64,000 bases of DNA from Dickeya fangzhongdai (GTDB lineage: Bacteria > Pseudomonadota > Gammaproteobacteria > Enterobacterales > Enterobacteriaceae). How positions within the stretch are numbered: position 1 is the stretch's first letter; each line of letters starts with the position of its first letter. Positions 59,984 to 64,000 of the stretch are shown here, one piece after another. The translations under genes were made by a program, and so were the position numbers. Below the pieces are notes generated by a model that did no database searches, was not told the origin of the DNA, and saw nothing but the letters and a program-made list of their open reading frames with translations. The stretch covers positions 1-64,000 of the forward strand of contig NZ_CP025003.1 in the NCBI RefSeq assembly GCF_002812485.1. The letters are read 5' to 3'.

Positions 59984-60502
59984 ATGCCAACTCCATGCTA
60001 TATCAGCATCGAAGGGAAAACCCAGGGCAATATCACCGCCGGTGCCTTCACCTCCGACTCCGTCGGCAACATCTACGTGCAGGGCCACGAAGACGAGATG
60101 CTGGTGCAGGAATTCAAACACATCGTCACCGTCCCGACCGACCCGCAGTCCGGCCAGCCTGCCGGTCAGCGCGTGCACAAACCGTTCAAATTCACCGTCG
60201 CCCTGAACAAGGCCGTGCCGCTGCTGTATAACGCGCTGGCCTCCGGCGAAATGCTGCCGACCGTGACCCTGAAGTGGTACCGCACTTCCGTGGAAGGCAA
60301 GCAGGAGCATTTTTTCACCACCACCCTGACCGACGCCACCATTGTCGACATCAACAACCAGATGCCGCACTGCCAGGACCCGTCCAAACAGGATTACACC
60401 CAGCTTATCGAAGTGTCGCTGGCCTACCGCAAGGTGGACTGGGAGCACACCGTGGCCGGGACGTCCGGCTCTGATGACTGGCGCGCGCCGATCGAAGCGT
60501 AA
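59984..60502 (+). CDS. hcp: Type VI secretion tube protein Hcp
   Basis: Hcp hexamers stack into the inner tube of the type VI secretion system and are themselves secreted. The 172-residue protein starts MPTPCYISIEGKTQGNITAG and has EFKHIVTVPTDPQSGQPAGQ and RVHKPFKFTVALNKAVPLLY, all typical. AAGGAG precedes the ATG. It leads an hcp-vgrG-eagR-rhs module, with no structural (tss) genes in the window, so this is an orphan effector cassette serving a T6SS elsewhere. Confidence 0.96.
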   Translation: MPTPCYISIEGKTQGNITAGAFTSDSVGNIYVQGHEDEMLVQEFKHIVTVPTDPQSGQPAGQRVHKPFKFTVALNKAVPLLYNALASGEMLPTVTLKWYRTSVEGKQEHFFTTTLTDATIVDINNQMPHCQDPSKQDYTQLIEVSLAYRKVDWEHTVAGTSGSDDWRAPIEA

Positions 60503-60616
60503 TGCCGTCTTAACCCGGACTGCGGTCCGGGTTGTGCTGTTTTCAGTCTGTACTGAGCCGTGGCGGCAGCCATCGCTGAGTGCGGACGCAGGTCGGGGAC
60601 GTAAGGAGGAAGCCAG

Positions 60617-62470
60617 GTGGCCAACAGTACAGGACTTCAGTTCACCGTAAAAATCGGCGCGCTGCCGGAGAGTACCTTCGCGGTGGTGGATTTTGAACTC
60701 GACGAGGCGCTGAACCAGCCGTTCGCCCTGTCGCTGAATCTGGCCAGCAGCCAGCCCGGCATCGACTTCGGCGCGGTGCTGGACCAGCCGTGCGAGCTGC
60801 TGGTGTGGTACGAAGGCGAGCTGCAGCGTCGGGTCAGCGGCATCGTCAGCCGCTTTGCCCAGGGCGACACCGGTTTTCGCCGCACCCGCTACCAGGCCGA
60901 GGTGCGCCCGGCGCTGTGGCGGCTGGGGCTGCGCACCAACGCCCGTATTTTTCAGACCCAAAAACCGGACGAGATTATCAGCGCCCTGCTGGAGGAAGCG
61001 GGCATCACCGATTACGCCTTCGCCCTGCGCCATGAGCACGCGGTGCGCGAGTACTGCGTGCAGTACCGCGAAAGCGACCTGGCGTTCATCAACCGGCTGG
61101 CGGCGGAAGAAGGGCTGTTCTACTTCCACGAGTTCGACGCCGGCAAGCACCGGGTGGTGTTCGCCGACGATGCCGGCGCGCTGACCAAGGGCCCGGAGCT
61201 GTTCTTCAACCTGGCGACGCAGGGGCTGACCGAAGGCGCCTATGTGCGCCGTTTCCGCTACGCCGAAGCGGTCAGTACCGCCGAGGTGGCGCTGAAGGAT
61301 TACAGCTTCAAAACCCCGGCCTACGGGCTGCTGCACAACAGGATGAGCAGCGAGCTGGACCATCAGCGCGAATCCTACCAGCACTTTGATTATCCCGGCC
61401 GCTTCAAGCAGGACCCGAGCGGCAAGGCGTTTACCGGCTACCGGCTGGACGCGCTGCGTGCCGGGGCCATGACCGGCAGCGGCGAATCCAACGCCGCCGA
61501 ACTGATGCCGGGCAGCACCTTTACCCTCACCGAACACCCGAACCCGGCGTTTAACCTGGCCTGGCAGGTGGTGGCGGTGACCCACAGCGGCCAGCAGCCG
61601 CAGGCGCTGGAAGAGGAGAGCGGCGGCGAACCGACCACGCTCAGCAACAGTTTCGAGGTGATAAAAGGCATCACCACCTGGCGGGCGGCCATGCCGTACA
61701 AGCCGATGGTGGACGGCCCGCAGATTGCCACCGTGGTCGGCCCGGCAGGCGAAGAGATTTACTGCGACGAGTTTGGCCGGATAAAGCTGCAGTTCCCGTG
61801 GGACCGCTACGGCGCCAGCGACGACCAGAGTTCGTGCTGGGTGCGGGTGAGCCAGGGCTGGGCCGGCGGCCAGTACGGGCTGATTGCCATTCCGCGCATC
61901 GGTCATGAAGTGGTGGTGAGCTTTCTGGAAGGCGACCCGGACCAGCCCATCGTCACCGGTCGCACCTTTCACGCCACCAACCCGTCGCCGTATCCGCTGC
62001 CGGCGAACAAGACCCGCACCTCGCTGCGCACCAATACCCACAAGGGCGCCGGGTTCAACGAACTGCGTTTTGAAGACCAGGCCGGGCAGGAAGAGGTGTT
62101 TATCCACGCCCAGAAGGACATGAACACCGTGGTGCTGAACAACCGCAGCACGGCGGTCAACGCCAGTCATACCGAGAACGTGGGCGGCGACCAGACGGTG
62201 GTGGTGCAGCACAACCAGACGGTGTCGGTGAAGGAAAATCAGGTCACCGAAATTCAGGGTGAGCAGACCGTCGCCGTCACCAAAAACCGCAACACCACCG
62301 TTGACGACAACGAGTCGCTGCAGGTGAAAAACAATATCGCCATCCAGTCCCAGAGCGGCGACATCCTGATTGCCACCGCCGGCGGCTTCATCGCCATTGA
62401 CAGCGAAGGCAACATTTCCATTACCGGCAAAGGACTGGTGCTGAACGGCACCCGTATCGATTTGAACTGA
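60617..62470 (+). CDS. vgrG: Type VI secretion spike protein VgrG
   Basis: VgrG forms the trimeric spike at the tip of the T6SS tube and carries effectors. The 617-residue protein has the gp27-like region ([20 protein letters not shown]), the gp5/OB-fold part ([55 protein letters not shown]) and the C-terminal beta-helix needle rich in Val/Asn repeats. It ends without an extra effector domain, so the toxin is the downstream Rhs protein. The GTG start at 60617 follows AAGGAGG. Confidence 0.95.
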   Translation: MANSTGLQFTVKIGALPESTFAVVDFELDEALNQPFALSLNLASSQPGIDFGAVLDQPCELLVWYEGELQRRVSGIVSRFAQGDTGFRRTRYQAEVRPALWRLGLRTNARIFQTQKPDEIISALLEEAGITDYAFALRHEHAVREYCVQYRESDLAFINRLAAEEGLFYFHEFDAGKHRVVFADDAGALTKGPELFFNLATQGLTEGAYVRRFRYAEAVSTAEVALKDYSFKTPAYGLLHNRMSSELDHQRESYQHFDYPGRFKQDPSGKAFTGYRLDALRAGAMTGSGESNAAELMPGSTFTLTEHPNPAFNLAWQVVAVTHSGQQPQALEEESGGEPTTLSNSFEVIKGITTWRAAMPYKPMVDGPQIATVVGPAGEEIYCDEFGRIKLQFPWDRYGASDDQSSCWVRVSQGWAGGQYGLIAIPRIGHEVVVSFLEGDPDQPIVTGRTFHATNPSPYPLPANKTRTSLRTNTHKGAGFNELRFEDQAGQEEVFIHAQKDMNTVVLNNRSTAVNASHTENVGGDQTVVVQHNQTVSVKENQVTEIQGEQTVAVTKNRNTTVDDNESLQVKNNIAIQSQSGDILIATAGGFIAIDSEGNISITGKGLVLNGTRIDLN

Positions 62471-62483
62471 GGGAGCAGCACGC

Positions 62484-62891
62484 ATGTATCAGATGAACGA
62501 AGGCACCCTGGCTATTCCGACGGGCTGGCGCGACGAGTCGTTGCACGTGTTTGTGCTGCCCGGCGACACCGCCAATCTGGTGGTCAACCGCACACCGATT
62601 GAATTCGGCCTGTCGCCGGACACCGTCTATGAACAGACGCTGTCACAGTTTTCCGCCCACCTGAAGGGCTATCAGGAGCGTGCCGCCTGGGAACTGACGC
62701 TGGATGGTCAACCCGCACGCGGGCTGGAGTACAGCTGGCGCTCGCCGGAAGGACCGATGCATCAGGTGGTGGTGATGCAGGTGCGCGGCGAGCTGCTGCT
62801 GACCTTTACCATTACCGCCGCCGGCGAACTGAAGGATGAACAGAAAACCGCGCTGCTGGCGGTGATTGAGACGTTTAAAGCCGTACCCTGA
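62484..62891 (+). CDS. EagR-type chaperone (DUF1795) for the Rhs effector
   Basis: A 135-residue protein of the DUF1795/DcrB-like fold. Members encoded between vgrG and a PAAR-Rhs gene, called Eag proteins, hold the hydrophobic N-terminal helices of the effector before loading on VgrG. It reads MYQMNEGTLAIPTGWRDESL and GLEYSWRSPEGPMHQVVVMQ. It lies 13 bases after vgrG and 11 before rhs, which has exactly such helices at residues 48-114. Confidence 0.9.
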   Translation: MYQMNEGTLAIPTGWRDESLHVFVLPGDTANLVVNRTPIEFGLSPDTVYEQTLSQFSAHLKGYQERAAWELTLDGQPARGLEYSWRSPEGPMHQVVVMQVRGELLLTFTITAAGELKDEQKTALLAVIETFKAVP

Positions 62892-62902
62892 AGGGAGTCA
62901 CG

Positions 62903-64000
62903 ATGCTGAACGATATTCTGAGCCGGGTGGCCCGGGTCGGGGCCATGCACGCCGGAAACCGTCCCAACCCGCCCGCCGACCGGCCTCAACCCTGTCAGGG
63001 TAAACCGCCAACGTCGCCGGGCAAGACCATCAAACACAAGAGTTTCCTGGGTGCACTGGCCGGTGCCGTGGCCGGGGCGCTGGTGGCGGCCGCCGTATTT
63101 ACCGCCGCCGCGGCCGTGGCGGGTGCTATCGCCGTTGCGGTGATTGGCACGGGTGGAATGGGGGCGGCGCTGGTGGTGGGGGCGGTAAAACTGGCCGCCG
63201 GATTTGGTGCGGTCAGCCTGCTGGGTGGGCTGATAGACGCGGTGTCCAGCAAGGTGTCGGCGATGGTGGACAGCGGCTCGCCATCGTTCGGACCGGTGAT
63301 GGCGGGCTCGGGTAACGTGTTTGTCGAAAAACAGCCGGTGGCCCGCGCCACGAAAGATACCGTCGCCTGCACCCGGCACAACAGCCCGCAACTGATTGCC
63401 CAGGGCAGCGAATCCGTGTTCGTGAACGACGCGCCAGCGGCCCGTATCGACGATAAAACCGTGTGTGGTGCCACCCTCAAGGAAGGCGCCTCGACGGTAT
63501 TTTTCGGCTCCGGGCAGGGCACCTATCTGGAGATTGCCGAAGAGTTTACCGCGCTGCAACGAGCGCTGCTGATTGCGGTGGAGTTTCTGGTGCCACCCAG
63601 CCGCGGCATGTTCAGAGGGCTGGGCAAGTTGTTCACCCGTGGGCCGATGGCGGTACTAAAAGGGATGCGTGTCGGGGCGCTGAAAACGCTGGAAGGACTG
63701 AAAAGCGCGGTCAAATGCGCCAGCGAAGGGTTTCGCAACAACAAGGGGCTGTCGCGTGTCACGGAAGCGGTGCGCGGCTTCCTCAAAGACCCGGTCTACA
63801 TCGCCAGCGGCGAGGTGATTGAATCCCGTACCGATATCGCACTGGGCCAGACGCTGCCGCTGGTGTTCGAACGCACCTACCGCTCCGCCTCCGTGCATGT
63901 CGGGCTACTGGGCCACGGCTGGCACGACAGCGGGAGCGAGGTGGCGACGGTAACGCGCGACGGCCTTAACACCCACGTGGTCATCACGCTGGCACAGGGC
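62903..64000 (+). CDS. PAAR-domain Rhs effector, N-terminal part (runs off the window)
   Basis: The open frame from an ATG at 62903 (AAGGGAG upstream) continues to the last base, 366 codons so far. Order: short soluble N terminus, strongly hydrophobic Ala/Gly/Val segment at about 48-114, PAAR tip domain at about 128-203 (SGNVFVEKQPVARATKDTVA; VFVNDAPAARIDDKTVCG), a linker, then the start of the Rhs shell (DPVYIASGEVIESRTDIALG; LVFERTYRSAS). The C-terminal toxin and its immunity gene lie beyond the window. Expected role: contact-dependent killing through the T6SS. Confidence 0.92.
   Translation, partial: MLNDILSRVARVGAMHAGNRPNPPADRPQPCQGKPPTSPGKTIKHKSFLGALAGAVAGALVAAAVFTAAAAVAGAIAVAVIGTGGMGAALVVGAVKLAAGFGAVSLLGGLIDAVSSKVSAMVDSGSPSFGPVMAGSGNVFVEKQPVARATKDTVACTRHNSPQLIAQGSESVFVNDAPAARIDDKTVCGATLKEGASTVFFGSGQGTYLEIAEEFTALQRALLIAVEFLVPPSRGMFRGLGKLFTRGPMAVLKGMRVGALKTLEGLKSAVKCASEGFRNNKGLSRVTEAVRGFLKDPVYIASGEVIESRTDIALGQTLPLVFERTYRSASVHVGLLGHGWHDSGSEVATVTRDGLNTHVVITLAQG

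Noticed and set aside
59963..62485. 840-codon minus-strand frame opposite hcp and vgrG
   Set aside because: It spans two well-identified plus-strand genes and their spacer, and has antisense-like composition (His/Gly/Arg/Val-rich).
63463..63822. 119-codon plus-strand frame near the window end
   Set aside because: It lies in another frame inside the long Rhs gene that starts at 62903 and has no stop before the window ends.

Overview
The window opens at the replication-origin end of an enterobacterial chromosome with dnaA-dnaN-recF-gyrB. It continues with housekeeping genes found throughout the order (prlC/rsmJ, rlmJ, rnz, gor, glk, avtA, ghrB, tag/yiaC, glyQS). Protein sequences are very close to Escherichia coli types, two ERIC elements are present, and several accessory modules resemble those of plant-associated Enterobacterales. 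I infer a soft-rot Pectobacteriaceae, most likely Dickeya or a close relative; the genus is inferred from gene content, not proven.

Layout. 1-6.3 kb: origin operon. 6.4-9.2 kb: AT-rich defence island on the minus strand with three TIR-domain genes and a caspase-like protease. 9.2-17.8 kb: MFS transporter, RsmJ/PrlC, a YghW-like protein, RlmJ, RNase Z/BN and glutathione reductase, with two ERIC elements and a GCGTTACA repeat array. 17.8-21.6 kb: dicarboxylate transporter, fumarase/aspartase-family lyase and a divergent GntR regulator with two palindromic operators. 21.6-29.3 kb: YitT, an Lrp-type regulator, an unusual SerC-type aminotransferase, then a probable small-molecule cluster (radical SAM aminomutase homologue, ATP-grasp ligase, 2-oxoglutarate/Fe oxygenase, MFS exporter). 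29.4-37.3 kb: oxalate module (two formyl-CoA transferases, a lone PAS protein, oxalyl-CoA decarboxylase, OxlT-like antiporter, divergent LysR). 37.7-40.1 kb: GNAT, MarR with operator, DUF3861, Glk. 40.3-47.7 kb: ABC importer with a luciferase-like monooxygenase and an AhpD-fold protein. 48-59.5 kb: BhsA-like protein, AvtA, exported DUF4432 protein, GhrB, YiaC/Tag, TauE-like permease, GlyQS and an MFS pump. 59.7-64 kb: type VI secretion module hcp-vgrG-eagR-rhs behind a sigma-54 promoter; the Rhs effector runs off the window.

How the genes work together. The strongest candidate for an exciting system is the TIR/TIR/TIR-caspase operon. It matches the logic of the recently described type IV Thoeris (a TIR enzyme makes a cyclic ADP-ribose-type signal that switches on a caspase-like protease). 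Here three different TIR proteins sit upstream of a single protease, one of them is broken by a single-base frameshift in an A tract, and an internal terminator splits the operon. The second candidate is the four-gene radical SAM/ATP-grasp/oxygenase/exporter cluster, which looks like a pathway to a modified amino acid or small peptide not known to me. No tRNA, rRNA, CRISPR array or insertion sequence was seen.
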